NCBI RefSeq assembly: GCF_949987535.1
Contig: NC_080081.1
Location: 33,706,428 to 33,770,427 of the forward strand
Source of the DNA: Balaenoptera acutorostrata
Taxonomy: Eukaryota; Chordata; Mammalia; Artiodactyla; Balaenopteridae
DNA: 64,000 bases
Reading direction: 5' to 3'
Made by a program: the position numbers and the translations under genes. Below are positions 11,745 through 23,173 of the stretch, piece after piece. How positions within the stretch are numbered: position 1 is the stretch's first letter; every line of letters starts with the position of its first letter. Below the pieces are notes generated by a model, which did not search any database, was not told the origin of the DNA, and saw only the letters and a list, made by a program, of their open reading frames with translations.

Positions 11745-14152
11745 TTAAAAAAAAAAAACCCACTTCATTGAGGTATGATTGACATACAAAAAACTGTACA
11801 TATTTAATGTATATAGCTTGATGAGTTTGGAGGTATGTATACACGCATGAAACCATCACCACAATCAATGCCATAAACATATCTATCACCTCCAAAGGTT
11901 TCTTTCTACCATCTTTACTTTTGTGGTAAAAACATTTAACCTAATATCTACCTTCTAAGCAAATGTTTTAAATATCCAGTACAGTATTGTTAAATCCAGG
12001 CACCATGGTGTACATAGATCTCTGGAACTTCCTCACCTTCCAAAACTTGTACATTTTGACCAATACCTCCCCACTCCTCCCCACTCCCCCAGCCCTTGGT
12101 AACCACCATTCTACTCTCTGCTTTTATGAATGTGACTAGTTCAGATGCCTCATATAAGTGGACTCTTGTAGTATTTGTCCTGTGTCTGGCTTATTCACTT
12201 AGCATAATATCCTACAGATTCATCTGTGTTTCTGCAAATGACAAGATTTCCTTCTGTCATTATAATATTATGTTCCATTATAGGTACATGTTAATATTCC
12301 ATTATATGTAAATAACATAGTTTCTCTATCCATTCATTCACAATGAACATTTAGGTTGCTTCCATGTGTCTTGGCTACTATGAATAATGCCACAATGAGC
12401 ATGGCAATGCTCATGTTATATATCTTTTTTCTTTTTTTTAAACATCTTTATTGGAGTATAATTGCTTTACAATGGTGTGTTAGTTTCTGCTTTATAACAA
12501 AGTGAATCACTTATACATATACATATGTTCCCATATCTCTTCCCTCTTGCATTTCCCTCCCTCCCACCCTGCCTATCCCATCCCTCTAGGTGGTCACAAA
12601 GCACCGAGCTGATCTCCCTGTGCTATGCGGCTGCTTCCCACTAGCTATCTATTTTACGTTTGGTAGTGTATATATGTCCATGCCACTCTCTCACGTTGTC
12701 CCAGCTTACCCTTCCCCCTCCCCGTATCCTCAAGTCCATTCTCTAGTAAGTCTGCATCTTTATTCCCGTCTTGCCCCTAGGTTCTTCATGACCATTTTTT
12801 TTTTTTAGATTCCATATATATGTGTTAGCATATGGTATTTGCTTTTCTCTTTCTGACTTACTTCACTCTGTATGACAGTCTCTAGGTCCATCCACCTCAC
12901 TACAAATAACTCAGTTTCGTTCCTTTTTATGGCTGAGTAATAGATCCCGATTTCAATTTCTTTGGCTATATACCCAGAAGTGAGATCAGTGGATCATAAA
13001 TGGTGCTTCTTTTTTCAATTTTTTGAGGAATGTCCATACTGTTTTCCATAGTAGCTGACTCAATTTACATTTCCACTAACAGTGTATAAGGGTCCCCTTT
13101 TCTCCACATCCTTGCCAACACTGTTATTTCTTGTCTTTTTGATAATAGGCCCTCGGACAGGTATGAAGTGATATTTATTGTGGTTTCGATTTGGATTTCT
13201 CTGATGGTTATTAATGTTGAGCACCTTTTCATGTACCTATTGGCCATTTGTATGTTTTCTTTGGAGAAATATCTCTTCAGACTCTTTATTTGTTTTCTAA
13301 TCAGTTTATTATTATTTTTTTGCTATTGAGTTGTGGAAGTTCCTTATATATTTTGGATATTAACTCTTTTTCAGACATTTGGTTTGCAAATATTTTCTCC
13401 CATTCTGTAAGTTGCCTTTTTAGTTTCTTGGTTGCTTCCTTTGCTGTGCAGAAGCTTTTTAGTAGACAAATTCTATTTGTCTATGTTTGCTTTTGTTGCC
13501 TATGATTTTCAAGAAATCATTGCCAAGATAACAAAAAATTTCCCTATGTTTTCTTCTAGGAGTTTAGTAGTTTCAGATCTTACATTTAAGTCTTTTATCA
13601 ATTTTGACAATTTTGAATTGATTTTTGAGTATGGTGTAAGATAAGGGATTTCATTCTTTTGCATGTGGATATCCAGTTTTCCCAACACTCTTTATTAAAG
13701 AGACTATCCTTTTTTCATTGTTTATTCCTGTTGAAAATCAGTTGACCATATATGTGAGGGTATATTTCCGGTTCTGTTCATCTATTTGTCTGTTTTTATA
13801 ATAGTACTATATTATTTTGGTTACTGTAGCTTTGTAATATATTTTGAAATCAGGAAGTTTGATGCCTCCATCTTTGTTCTTCTTCCTCAAAATTGCTTTA
13901 GCTATTCAGCATCTTTTGTGGTTCTATATGAATTTTAGAATTGTTTTTTTTCTATTTCCATAAAACATGCCATTGGATTTTGATAGAGATTGCACGGAAT
14001 CTGTAGATTGCTTTGGGTAGTATGAACATTTGAACAATTATTAATTCTTCCAATTCATGAACATGAGAAGTTTTTCCATTTAATTGTGTCTTACAAATTT
14101 TTTTCATTACTGTTTTATAGTTTGCAGTGTACAAGTCTTTCACATCTTTGGC
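11745..14152 (-). mobile_element. L1M LINE, 3' portion, with a younger L1 nested inside
   Basis: From the A run at about 11747 this antisense L1 passes through its 3'UTR (ATTGAGGTATGATTGACATA), is interrupted by a younger L1 at 12425-12942, and resumes at 12943 with the antisense end of ORF2 up to 14152. On the minus strand 13952-14143 still reads [15 protein letters not shown], an ORF2 segment downstream of the reverse transcriptase. At 14152 the homology flips to the other strand. Confidence 0.85.
12425..12942 (-). mobile_element. younger L1 3' end nested in L1M
   Basis: T-rich start, then the cetartiodactyl L1 3'UTR also seen at 3024, 19620 and 53069 (AACATCTTTATTGGAGTATA, GTGCTATGCGGCTGCTTCCC). 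It ends abruptly at GGCTGAGTAATA, where the host L1M resumes. No clean target-site duplication could be read. Confidence 0.88.
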
Positions 14153-14815
14153 AAAAGTCAGACAAAGACACGAAAAGAAAGCTATAGGCCAATATCCCTG
14201 GTGAACATAGATGCCAAAATCCTTAACAAAATATTAGCAAACAGAATTCAACAGCATATTAAAGGATCATACACCATGATGAAGTGGGATTTATTCCTGG
14301 AACACATGGATGGTTCAACACACAAAATCAATGTGATACACCACATTAATAGAATAAGGGATAAAAATCACATGATCATCTTAATTGATGCAGAAAAAGC
14401 ATTTGACAAAGTTCAACAAACTTTCATGATAATAATTCTCAATAAATTAGGTATAGAAGAAATTTACCTTGATATAATAAAGCTCAATATGAAAAGCCCA
14501 CAACTAATTTCACACTCAGTAGTGAAAATTGAAAGCATTCTTCTAAAATCCAGAACAAGGTAAGAATGCACACTCTTGCCACTTCTATTTAACATAGTAC
14601 TGGATATCTTAGCCTGATAAATTTAGGCAAGGAAAAGAAGTAAAATCATCCAAATTGGAAATGGATAAGTAAAATTATCTCTTTTTGCAGATGGCATGAT
14701 GTTATATGTAGAAAACACTAAAGACTTCACAAAAACATGATTAGAACCGATAAAAGAATTCGGTAAAGCTGCAAGATACAAGATCAACGTACAAAACTCA
14801 GTTGCATTTCTTTCT
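14153..14815 (+). pseudogene. L1 ORF2 reverse-transcriptase segment, inverted part of the L1M copy
   Basis: A plus-strand L1 segment whose translation shows the reverse-transcriptase region: [18 protein letters not shown], then [17 protein letters not shown], then [13 protein letters not shown] stop codon replaces the glutamine expected after SRTR at about 14561. Further remnants continue to about 14812 (INVQNSVAFL). It abuts the minus-strand part of the L1M at 14152, and the two meet at nearly adjacent points of ORF2. That is the pattern of 5' inversion by twin priming. Inactive. Confidence 0.82.
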
Positions 14816-15170
14816 AGTTTTTGAATTTTTGAATTTTATTTTATTTATTTTTTTATACAGCAGGTTATTATTAGTTATCCATTTTATACACATCAGTGTA
14901 TACATGTCAATCCCAATCTCCCAATTCATCACACCACCACCCTCACCCCCTGTCGCTTTCCCCCCTTGGTGTCCATACGTTTGTTCTCTACATCTGTGTC
15001 TCAATTTCGGCCCTGCAAACCAGTTCATCTGTACCATTTTTCTAGGTTCCACATATATGCATTAATATACGATATTTGTTTTTCTCTTTCTGACTTACTT
15101 CACTCTGTATGACGCCCTCTAAATCCATCTACGTCTCTACAAATGACCCAATTTCATTCCTTTTTTTTTT
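14816..15170 (-). mobile_element. L1 LINE 3' end of a second 3'UTR type
   Basis: Antisense L1 3' end whose distal 3'UTR differs from the common type in this window (ATACAGCAGGTTATTATTAG, CAATCTCCCAATTCATCACA) but then joins the shared segment (CTTTCTGACTTACTTCACTC). It is truncated near 15170 and followed directly by a SINE. Confidence 0.82.
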
Positions 15171-15175
15171 TTTTT

Positions 15176-15483
15176 AAAGAAATTCACGGTCTTTTATTTA
15201 TTTATTTATTTATTTATTTATGACTGTGTTGAGTCTTCGTTTCTGTGCGAGGGCTTTCTCTAGTTGCGGCAAGTGGGGGCCACTCTTCATCGCAGTGCGT
15301 GGGCCTCTCACCATCACGGCCTCTCTTGTTGCAGAGCACAGGCTCCAGACGCGCAGGCTCAGTAATTGTGGCTCACGGGCCCAGTTGCTCCGCGGCATGT
15401 GGGATCTTCCCAGACCAGGGCTCGAACCCGTGTCCCCTGCATTGGCAGGCAGATTCTCAACCACTGCGCCACCAGGGAAGCCC
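15176..15483 (-). mobile_element. CHR-type SINE, central-deletion form
   Basis: Reverse copy: a TTTA-rich run (15193-15222) is the complement of its tail, and the head is at 15440-15483 (CCACTGCGCCACCAGGGAAG). It carries the same internal deletion as the copy at 5698. The 141-, 125- and 94-codon frames over this stretch on both strands are translations of the SINE. Confidence 0.95.
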
Positions 15484-15609
15484 ATCATATTCCCATATAG
15501 GTTACTTTTATTCCTCTCATTCTTATTAGTTTGTTTGGAAATACAGGTATCAATATGTAAAATATCATCTCCTTTAAAATACTCTGATATAAGATGACTT
15601 TGAGTTTGA

Positions 15610-15830
15610 AAGCAGTCTTCATGTTCTGTTTTCACTAGCTGTGTTACCTTAAATAAGTTACTTCATCTCAAAGGCCCTCAGTTTCCTCATCCATCAAATG
15701 GGGATAATACTAATATCAACCTCAGAGGGTTGATGTGAGGGATACATGAGCTACTTTATGTAAAACATGAAAACAGAGATTGTCACGTAGTATGAGCTTA
15801 ATACTTTTTAACCATTACTATTATTGTTTG
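15610..15830 (+). repeat. MIR SINE
   Basis: Forward MIR with TTTTCACTAGCTGTGTTACC, CCCTCAGTTTCCTCATC, AATGGGGATAATACTAA and GGGTTGATGTGAGGG. Well preserved for its age. Confidence 0.82.
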
Positions 15831-15839
15831 CTCGGGTGA

Positions 15840-16180
15840 CTTTTGAACCCTTTAGGAAACTGCAAGAGAAAAATTGGAAATATCATATTTTAAGATTAAG
15901 TCTGAAAATTTAAGTTTTGAAATGAAAAGTTTAGGAGAAAATATCACTTTCACTTTCACTTTGGAGCTTTAATTTTCTGTAATATATATCTGCTCATACA
16001 TATATGAGAGAAATAAATAATGAATTAGGAAATATAATATGAATGGGATCACATAACTCACAAATTGAATCTTTCATTAGGAAGTTATTAAGAAGGGACA
16101 AAATGTCCTTCATTCAAAAATAAAAAGTTAATGATTTGGGGGACCAAATTTTAATAGTGGTAACAGGTGAAGAACAAAAC
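15840..16180. other. AT-rich non-coding DNA
   Basis: About 340 bp with no recognisable gene or element. It contains a small CACTTT doublet (TCACTTTCACTTTCACTTTG, about 15943-15962), a weak simple repeat. Confidence 0.5.
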
Positions 16181-16182
16181 CT

Positions 16183-16470
16183 ATATCATTCATTCATTCT
16201 CTCAAAAACATTTGTTGAGCACTTACTGTATGCCAGACACTTAGCTAGGTTCTGGGGTTAGAGGCTAAGAGTAATGTTGACCCTCAAGCAGCTCTTTGGG
16301 AATGAGAGCAAGAGAGAGAGAGTAACCAGTGGTTAAGGCATGGCATAGGCATTCAACATGGTGGCATGAGAAGAGAGGATGCCAAGGCTGACATGTGAAA
16401 ACAAGCAGGAGTGAACTGGACAAATACAATGAGAAAGGGTCTTTCAAGATGAGGGAATAACGTGCTAAGT
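16183..16470 (-). repeat. L2 LINE, antisense
   Basis: Opens with CATTCATTCATTCTCTC and AACATTTGTTGAGCACTTAC, the reverse of the L2 terminus, and continues with TATGCCAGACACTTAGCTAG. The purine-rich text that follows fits reverse L2. Confidence 0.75.
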
Positions 16471-16585
16471 ATGTGTGGGCCTAATAATAGCTGGGTTATT
16501 GAATATATGTGGAAAAAGTAGGAAAAGAAGTGAGAGGTTAAGGCAGGATGCAGACCAAGGGATTTTTAACTTGAATGCAGATCAA

Positions 16586-16855
16586 AAAGCATAGTGGTGA
16601 AGTGTACAAGTCGGGAATCCAACTGTCCAACTATGATAGGTTCTTATGCTGGTTCTATCCCTTACTGGCTGTATATAAACGTGGGCTGGCTACCTAACCC
16701 AAGCCTTAGTTTCCTCATTTGTAAAAGGGACGCAATAATAAGGCAAACTCATAGGTCTTTTGTGAGAACTGAATGGAACAGTTTATGTAGAAAGTGCTTA
16801 AGTGCCTGACAAAAAGGAAGTTCTCAATAAATATTAGCTATTATTATTATTATAG
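16586..16855 (+). repeat. MIR SINE
   Basis: Near complete forward MIR: GCATAGTGGTGAAGTG, GTTTCCTCATTTGTAAAAGG, GTGAGAACTGAATGGAA, and a terminus GTTCTCAATAAATATTAGC followed by an ATT-rich run. It sits between older reverse-oriented LINE pieces, so it probably inserted into them. Confidence 0.85.
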
Positions 16856-16859
16856 GCGA

Positions 16860-17645
16860 TAGATTTGCAGGGCACAAGCAAAAGGCGTGATTCATTCTGC
16901 CAGATTTGTGCCAGGAAGTGCTTTATCATAGGAATTTGCCAAAGCAGAGAAAGGGAAAAAGAGGTTTGGCCATCAAGTCAGAGGGAGCAAAGGACACTCA
17001 GCGACGAGGTGTGAAAAGTTGGGGGTGTTCAAGGGAAGATCAGGAGTTTTCCGTGGTGAGCACAAAGTGGGGTGCGGTAGGAAATGAGATGGAAAGGTCA
17101 ACAGTGGAATGCTTTCAAGCAGGTGAGTGGCCTGCTTAATTTTGAGCTTTAGAAAGGTAACCTAGCTGGCATTTGGGAGGATTGATGTTTAAGGTAGGAG
17201 AAAGCTGAAGGCAGGGAGACCAATTAGGAGGCTATTCTAACAGTCTAAGATTAAGGTAAGGCTTGGCTAAGCAGGGACAGTGGGGAGGATGAGTTTTTAG
17301 TCATCATTTTGGACACCGCTTAAACATTTTCTGCTCTGGGAAGCCTCACCAGATTCGTGGAAAGAAAGAGCTCTCGTTTCGTGCCACCGCGGTACCAACT
17401 TCTGTTACTGCCCCCAATCTCACTGGGTTCAAATAATTTGTCATTTTTTATGTCTCGTGCACAAAAATGTAAGCTTCTATCTTATTTATTTTTGTATTCT
17501 TGGCTCTCAGAATGGAGTAGGACTTGGTAGAATAGTAATAGAACAATAATTAGGCTAAATACATGTGTGGACTGATTTGATGCAGTGAGGAGATATGAAG
17601 GAGAAATTGAGGATGGCTTTGAGTTCTCTGGCTTATAAGACACAG
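16860..17645 (-). repeat. ancient LINE 3' region, antisense, with an L2-like piece inside
   Basis: Same family as 4690-5625: compare GCAGGGAGACCAATTAGGAG and AGGCTATTCTAACAGTCTAA with the matching part near 5335-5390. A forward L2-like piece lies at about 17330-17530 (AAAATGTAAGCTTCTATC), and the reverse family seems to resume at about 17555-17645 (GAGGATGGCTTTGAGTTCTC). Boundaries are approximate. Confidence 0.5.
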
Positions 17646-17955
17646 TGCTCTTAAGATAGGCTAGGCTTTGCTGCAGTGACAAATAAGACCTTAAATATTA
17701 GTGACTGAACACAACAAGGTTTAGTTCTTCCTCTTGCAAATTACAAAGCAGGCCAGGTGATGTTCCAGAGTGCCTCCTCTCAGTTCTGTGACCCAAGGAT
17801 GCAGGGTTCTTCCATTCTGTGGCTCTGCCATCTCAACCGTGGCTTCGAAAGTCACTGCTGAGGGGGGGATGACAGAATGGGGGTCTCACACTTGATCGTA
17901 CTGCCTCCAAGTGGAAGTAATACATGTGCTTCATTCTATCATGCTTATAATTTTA
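17645..17955 (+). repeat. ancient interspersed repeat, family not assigned
   Basis: Has the layout of a common mammalian medium-reiteration repeat: TGCTGCAGTGACAAATAAGA, TTAGTGACTGAACACAACAA, then a GTGACCCAAGGATGCAGG core and CTCCAAGTGGAAGTAATACA. A related fragment lies at 43980-44083. It may be a DNA transposon relic; I cannot name it. Confidence 0.45.
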
Positions 17956-19556
17956 AAATCCAGTGACACAACAAGCAGGAGACATATAAAAATGTCCTAA
18001 AAAACAAATATATGTAATACCTATTGAAAGATTAAAATCTGATTTTTAGAAAATATTACCTCTTTGGAAAGTTTGGTTTTCAAAAAGTTAGATTTGTTTA
18101 TACTTCCTTAACTTACTCTCTCTCTTTTCTAAATTAGCAATGTTTGATAGTTCTAAAAATGTCTTTAATATTGATAAAACGTGTAATGGCTTTTTCCACT
18201 CCCCCTGGCTTACTCAGATTTCTATTGATGTACCTCAGAAACCTCTCTCCCTTCGGAAAGATTTCTCATGATTTCCTGAGTGTCAGGCAGGATTTTTGCT
18301 TGTTAGCTCTTGGCTTTAGTGGCTAAGTGTTTTGAATTTTGTATTGTTCATCTCTAGAGCAATAGATAGGTAAGTAATGTTCAAAGATCAGAAAGTACAG
18401 AAATCATCTGGCAATTTAGTAAAAGTTTATTAATTTAGGATACATGAGAGAAAAGTAAATCTGTCTTAATGATTAGTCTTCACACAGAATATTCTAGCCG
18501 AAATGAAGTTTTAATATCTTACAGACACAGTACATATAATAAACTAAGCTACAAATGGATAATACATGAATCATGGAAATTAAAGAAAAAATTACAATTT
18601 GCAATGTCTTTAATGCACTATATAGTAATATATCAAAAATATGTCTTTCAATAATTTCTAAAGTACACTAAAAGTATTGTAAAATTTGTGAGCCTTTGGT
18701 TTAAAATATGTAGTGCTGAGATGTACAAAGAAGTTATTTTATAATTTTTGTTAAATTAGAATCACATGCTTTGAATTAGAAACATCACAGATTACAACGA
18801 AGCAGACATTTTTACTATATTTGATCATTCTTTTGGTTACATTCAGGATATTAAGTTATGACTCATTTTGAGAAATCCAATGTCTAGTCCCTTTCATATT
18901 AAAATGCTTATGAAAAAAGGAAGATATTTTTTATTAAAACAAACAGATGAATCATGAATATCATATATGGCACAGGTATTTTATTTTAGCCTTTTGGAAT
19001 GTACCATTGATGATTCTTAATGCAGAACAAGGATGTGTGGAATAGCTATTCAGCATCACACTTTTTTCATTCTCTTCTATAAACACAATCATTTTTGTAA
19101 GTGATTTTCAGAGCACAGTATCAATAAATGGAAACTGGAATTTTGTTTGATTTCCTCCAGGAAATTAACCAACAAGAACAATGTCTACACTCACAAAATA
19201 ATGTGTGATGTTGAGGCCCTACTCAAGATAATTTAAGCTGAGCATATCACTCTGAAGTCTAACCTGAATGACTCAAATTAGCCTCTTATATTGACCTGAT
19301 TCATCAGATATTACTCTGTTCTCCTCTTTATCCCATACCACCACTGTGGCTTTTAAACTAATTTTTAGACATTCTTGGAAAATTAGGATGAGCCATAAGA
19401 AATCGAAGGTTTCAATGTTTAAGTTACCAAAATAGCAACTTTGTATGGTTGACTCCAAATACTAGAAATTAACAAAAAAGAGTGAATTTGTCCTCTGTAC
19501 TGGAGTCAGGTCTGCACCTTGACTCAAAATTCCCCAAAAATAGAGCCAAAGGAATT
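17955..19556. other. AT-rich non-coding DNA, no element recognised
   Basis: About 1.6 kb with no recognisable gene or repeat. The 60-odd-codon frames here have no familiar domain. A few stretches (for example 18800-19260) are more complex in composition, but nothing more can be said from sequence alone. Confidence 0.55.
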
Positions 19557-19566
19557 TCTATCCATG

Positions 19567-19618
19567 ATTTATTTTTTTATTTTTTAAAGTCTTCATTGAA
19601 TTTGTTACAATACTGCTT
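19567..19618 (-). other. SINE-like tail joined to the 3' end of the L1
   Basis: Between the target-site duplication and the L1 3'UTR (starting AACATCTTTATTGG at about 19625) lies AAAGTCTTCATTGAATTTG and TTACAATACTGC. From memory this is the reverse of the 3' tail of a tRNA-derived cetartiodactyl SINE (CHR-1/Bov-tA-like), without its tRNA head. It lies inside the duplication, so it arrived with the L1, either as a 3' transduction or by template switching. Confidence 0.55.
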
Positions 19619-20244
19619 TTTAAAAACATCTTTATTGGAGTATAGTTGCTTTACAATGTTGTGTTAGTTTCTTCTGTACAACGAAGTGAATCAGCCATAT
19701 GTATACATATATCCCCATACCCCTCCCTCTTGCATCTCCCCCTCACCCTCCCTATCCCACCCCTCTAGGTGGTCACAAAGCACTGATCTCCCTGTGCTAT
19801 GCAGCTGCTTCCCACTAGCTTTCTATTTTATATTTGGTAGTGTATATATGTCAGTGCTACTCTCTCACTTTGTCCCAGCTTCCCCTTCCCCTTCCCCTTC
19901 CTGTGTCCTCAAGTCCATTCTCTACATCTACGTCTTTATTCCTGTCCTGCCCCTAGGTTCTTCAGAACCATTTTTCTTTTTTTAGATTCGATATATATGT
20001 GTTAGCATACGGTATTTGTTTTTCTCTTTCTAACTTACTTCACTCTGTATGACAGACTCTAGGTCCAGCCACCTCACTACAAATAACTCAATATCATTTC
20101 TTTTTATGGCTGAGTAATATTCCATTGTATATATGTGCCACATCTTCTTTATCTATTCATCTGTTGATGGACACTTAGGTTGCTTCCATGTCCTGGCTAT
20201 TGTAAATAGTGCTGCAATGAACATTGTGGTACATGTCTCTTTTT

Positions 20245-20437
20245 TTTCTCATTTCAAGTGTATAATTCAGTGGCTTTAGTATATTCACAGAGCTGTACAT
20301 CCATCACCATGATCAATTTTAGATCATTTTCATTACCCCAAAAAGAATCTCTCTGCCTCCTGACCGCCACCCTCTTCCTCTCAACTCCCAGCCCTAGGAA
20401 ACTGCCAGTCTCCCTTCTGTCTCTATGGATTTGCCTC
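20245..20437 (-). mobile_element. short L1M-like 3' end nested in the L1
   Basis: Interrupts the L1 3'UTR. The host sequence ACATGTCTCTTTTT occurs on both sides (20231-20244 and 20438-20451), a perfect 14-bp target-site duplication. The insert reads as an antisense L1 3' end of an older-looking family (GTGTATAATTCAGTGGCTTT, CATCCATCACCATGATCAAT, TCTGTCTCTATGGATTTGCC), with a short T run as its tail complement. Severely 5'-truncated. Confidence 0.85.
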
Positions 20438-20511
20438 ACATGTCTCTTTTTGAATTATGGTTTTCTCAGGGTATATGCCCAGTAGTGGGATTGCTGGGTC
20501 ATATGGTAGTT

Positions 20512-21166
20512 CTAAAATAGCTTTTTAAGGATCCTCCATACTGTTCTCCATAGTGGCTGTATCAATTTACAATCCCACCAAGAGTGCAAGAGAGTTCCCT
20601 TTTCTCCACACCCTCTCCAGCATTTATTGTTTGTAGATTTTTTGGTGATAGCCATTCTGACCAGTGTGAGGTGATACTTCATTGTAGTTTTGATTTGCAT
20701 TTCTCTAATGATTAGTAATGTTGAGCATCCTTTCATGTTTTTGTTGGCAATCTGTATGTCTTCTATGGAGAAATGTCTATTTAGGTCTTCTGTCCATTTT
20801 TGGATTGGGTTGTTTTTTGATATTGAGCTGTATGAGCTCCTTGTATATTTTGGAGATTAATCCTTTGTCAGTTGCTTTGTTTGCAAATATTTTCTCCCAT
20901 TCTGAAGGTTGTCTTTTCATCTTGTTTATGGTTTCCTTTGCTGTGCAAGAGCTTTTAAGTTTCATTAGGTCCCATTTGTTTATTTTTGTTTTTATTTCCA
21001 TTTCTCTAGCAGATGGGTCTAAAAGGATCTTGCTGTGATTTATGTCATGGAGTGTTCTGCCTATGTTTTCCTCTAAGAGTTTTATAGTGTCTGGCCTTAT
21101 TTTTAGGTCTCTAATCCATTTTGAGTTTATTTTTGTGTATGGTGTTAGGGAGTATTCTAATTTCAT
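20512..21166 (-). pseudogene. L1 ORF2 C-terminal region
   Basis: Two minus-strand frames. The one at 20777-21166 reads [19 protein letters not shown] and [19 protein letters not shown], the ORF2 region upstream of the cysteine cluster. The one at 20512-20736 carries [18 protein letters not shown], with the cysteines and histidine of the putative zinc cluster intact. The two are separated by a frameshift, so no continuous protein is possible. Confidence 0.88.
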
Positions 21167-21416
21167 TCTTTTACATGTAGCTGTCCAGTTTTCCCAGCAC
21201 CACTTATTGAAAAGGCTGTCTTTTCTCCTTTGTATATTCTTGCCTCCTTTATCAAAGATAAGGTGACCATATGTGTGTGGGTTTATCTCTGGGCTTTCTA
21301 TCCTGTTCCATTGATCTATATTTCTGTTTTTGTGCCAGTACCAAACTGTCTAGATTACTATAGCTTTGTAGTCTGAAGTCAGGGAGCCTGATTCCTCCAG
21401 CTCCGTTTTTCTTTCT

Positions 21417-22562
21417 CTAGATTGCTTTGGCTATTTGGGGTCTTTTGTGTTTCCATACAAATTGTGAAATTTTTTGTTCTAGTTTTGTGAAAAATGCCAT
21501 TGGTAGTTTGATAGGGATTGCGTTGAATCTGTAGATTGCTTTGGGTAGTATAGTCATTTTCACAATGTTGATTCTTCCAATCCAAGAACATGGTATATCT
21601 CTCCATCTGTTTGTATCATTTTTACTTTCTTTCATCAGTGTCTTATAGTTTTCTGCATACAGGTTTTTTGTCTCCTTAGGTAGGTTTATTCCTAGGTATT
21701 TTATTCTTTTTGTTGCAATGGTAAATGGGAGTGTTTCCTTAATTTCACTTTTAGATTTTTCATCATTAATGTATAGTAATGCAAGAGATTTCTGTGCATT
21801 AATTTTGTTTCCTGCTACTTTACCAAATTCATTGATTAGCACTCGTAGTTTTCTGGTAGCAACTTTAGGATTCTCTGTATGTAGTATCATGTCATCTGCA
21901 AACAGTGACAGTTTTACTTCTTCTTTACCAATTTGGATTCCTTTTGTTTCTTTTTCTTCTCTGATAGCCATGGCTAAAACTTCCAAAACTATGTTGAATA
22001 ATAGTGGTGAGAGTGGACAACCTTATCTTGTTCCTGATCTTAGAGGAAATGGTTTCACTTTTTCACCATTGAGAATGATGTTGGCTGTGGTTTTGTCATA
22101 TATGACCTTTATTATGTTGAGGTAGATTCCCTCTATGCCTACTTTCTGGAGAGTTTTTATCATAAATGGTTGTTGAATTTTGTCAAAAGCTTTTTCTGCA
22201 TCTATTGAGATGATCATATGGTTTTTATCCTTCAATTTGTTAATATGGTGTATCACATTGATTGATTTGCATATATTGAAGAATTCTTGCATTCCTGGGA
22301 TAAACCCCACTTGATCATGGTGTATGATCCTTTTAATGTGCTGTTGGATTTTGTTTGCTAGTATTATGTTGAGAATCTTTGCATCTATATTCATCAGTGA
22401 TATTGGACTGTAGTTTTCTTTTTTTGTGGCATCTTTGTCTGGTTTTGGTATCAAGGTGATGGTGGCCTCGTAGAATGAGTTTGGGAGTGTTCTTCCCTCT
22501 GCTATATTTTGGCGGAGTTTGAGAAAGATGGGTGTTAGCTCTTCTATAAATGTTTGATACAA
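21417..22562 (-). pseudogene. L1 ORF2 reverse transcriptase domain, with stop
   Basis: The N-terminal part (22023-22562, 179 codons) has [16 protein letters not shown] and the [12 protein letters not shown] motif whose aspartate is catalytic in reverse transcriptases. The next part (21417-21986, 189 codons) has the catalytic FADD box (residues 29-32, LSLFADDM) and continues to the thumb-like region ([18 protein letters not shown]). They are in the same frame, separated only by a stop codon that replaces the glutamine of the usual RQGCP motif. Both catalytic motifs survive but the protein is interrupted. Confidence 0.92.
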
Positions 22563-22642
22563 TTTGCCTGTGAAGCCATCTGGTCCTGTGTTTTGTTTGC
22601 TGGAAGATTTTTAATCACAGCTTCAATTTCAGTGTTTGTGAT

Positions 22643-22945
22643 TTATCTGTTCATATTTTCTATTTCTTCCTGGTTCAGTCTTGGAAGTTTGTACTTTTCT
22701 AAGAATTTCTCTATTTCTTCCAGGTGGTCCATTTTATTGGCATATAGTTGCTTGTAGTAATCTCTCATGATCCTTTGTATTTCTGCAGTGTCAATTGTTA
22801 CTTCTCCTTTTTCATTTCTAATTCTGTTGATTTGAGTCTTCTCCCTTTTTTTCTTGATAAGTCTGGCTAATGGTTTATCAATTTTGTTTATCTTCTCAAA
22901 GAACCAGCTTTTAGTTTTATTGATCTTTGTTATCATTTCCTTCAT
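22643..22945 (-). pseudogene. L1 ORF2 linker between endonuclease and reverse transcriptase
   Basis: A 100-codon frame with [38 protein letters not shown] and [20 protein letters not shown], the characteristic L1 linker ahead of the reverse transcriptase. It ends [10 protein letters not shown] with a stop just before the next domain. Inactive remnant. Confidence 0.85.
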
Positions 22946-23173
22946 TTCTTTTTCATTTATTTCTGATCTGATCTTTAAGATTTCTTTCCTTCTGCTAATT
23001 TTGGGTTGTTTTTTTCCTTTTTCTCTAATTGCTTTAGGTGTAGGTTAGGTTGTTTATTTGAAATTTTTCTTGTTTCTTGAGGTAAGATTGTATTGCTATA
23101 AACTTCCCTCTTAGAACTTCTTTTGCTGCATCCCATAGGTTTTGGGTTGTCGTGTTTTCATTGTCATTTGTTT

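Noticed and set aside
15210..15635. Long open frames on both strands (up to 141 codons)
   Set aside because: They lie in a CHR SINE; the same peptides (LPANAGDTGSSPGLGRSHMPRSN type) recur at the other SINE copies, so they are repeat translations.
21718..22125. 135-codon plus-strand frame and other plus-strand frames between 20.7 and 24 kb
   Set aside because: Antisense shadows of the L1 ORF2 endonuclease and reverse transcriptase.
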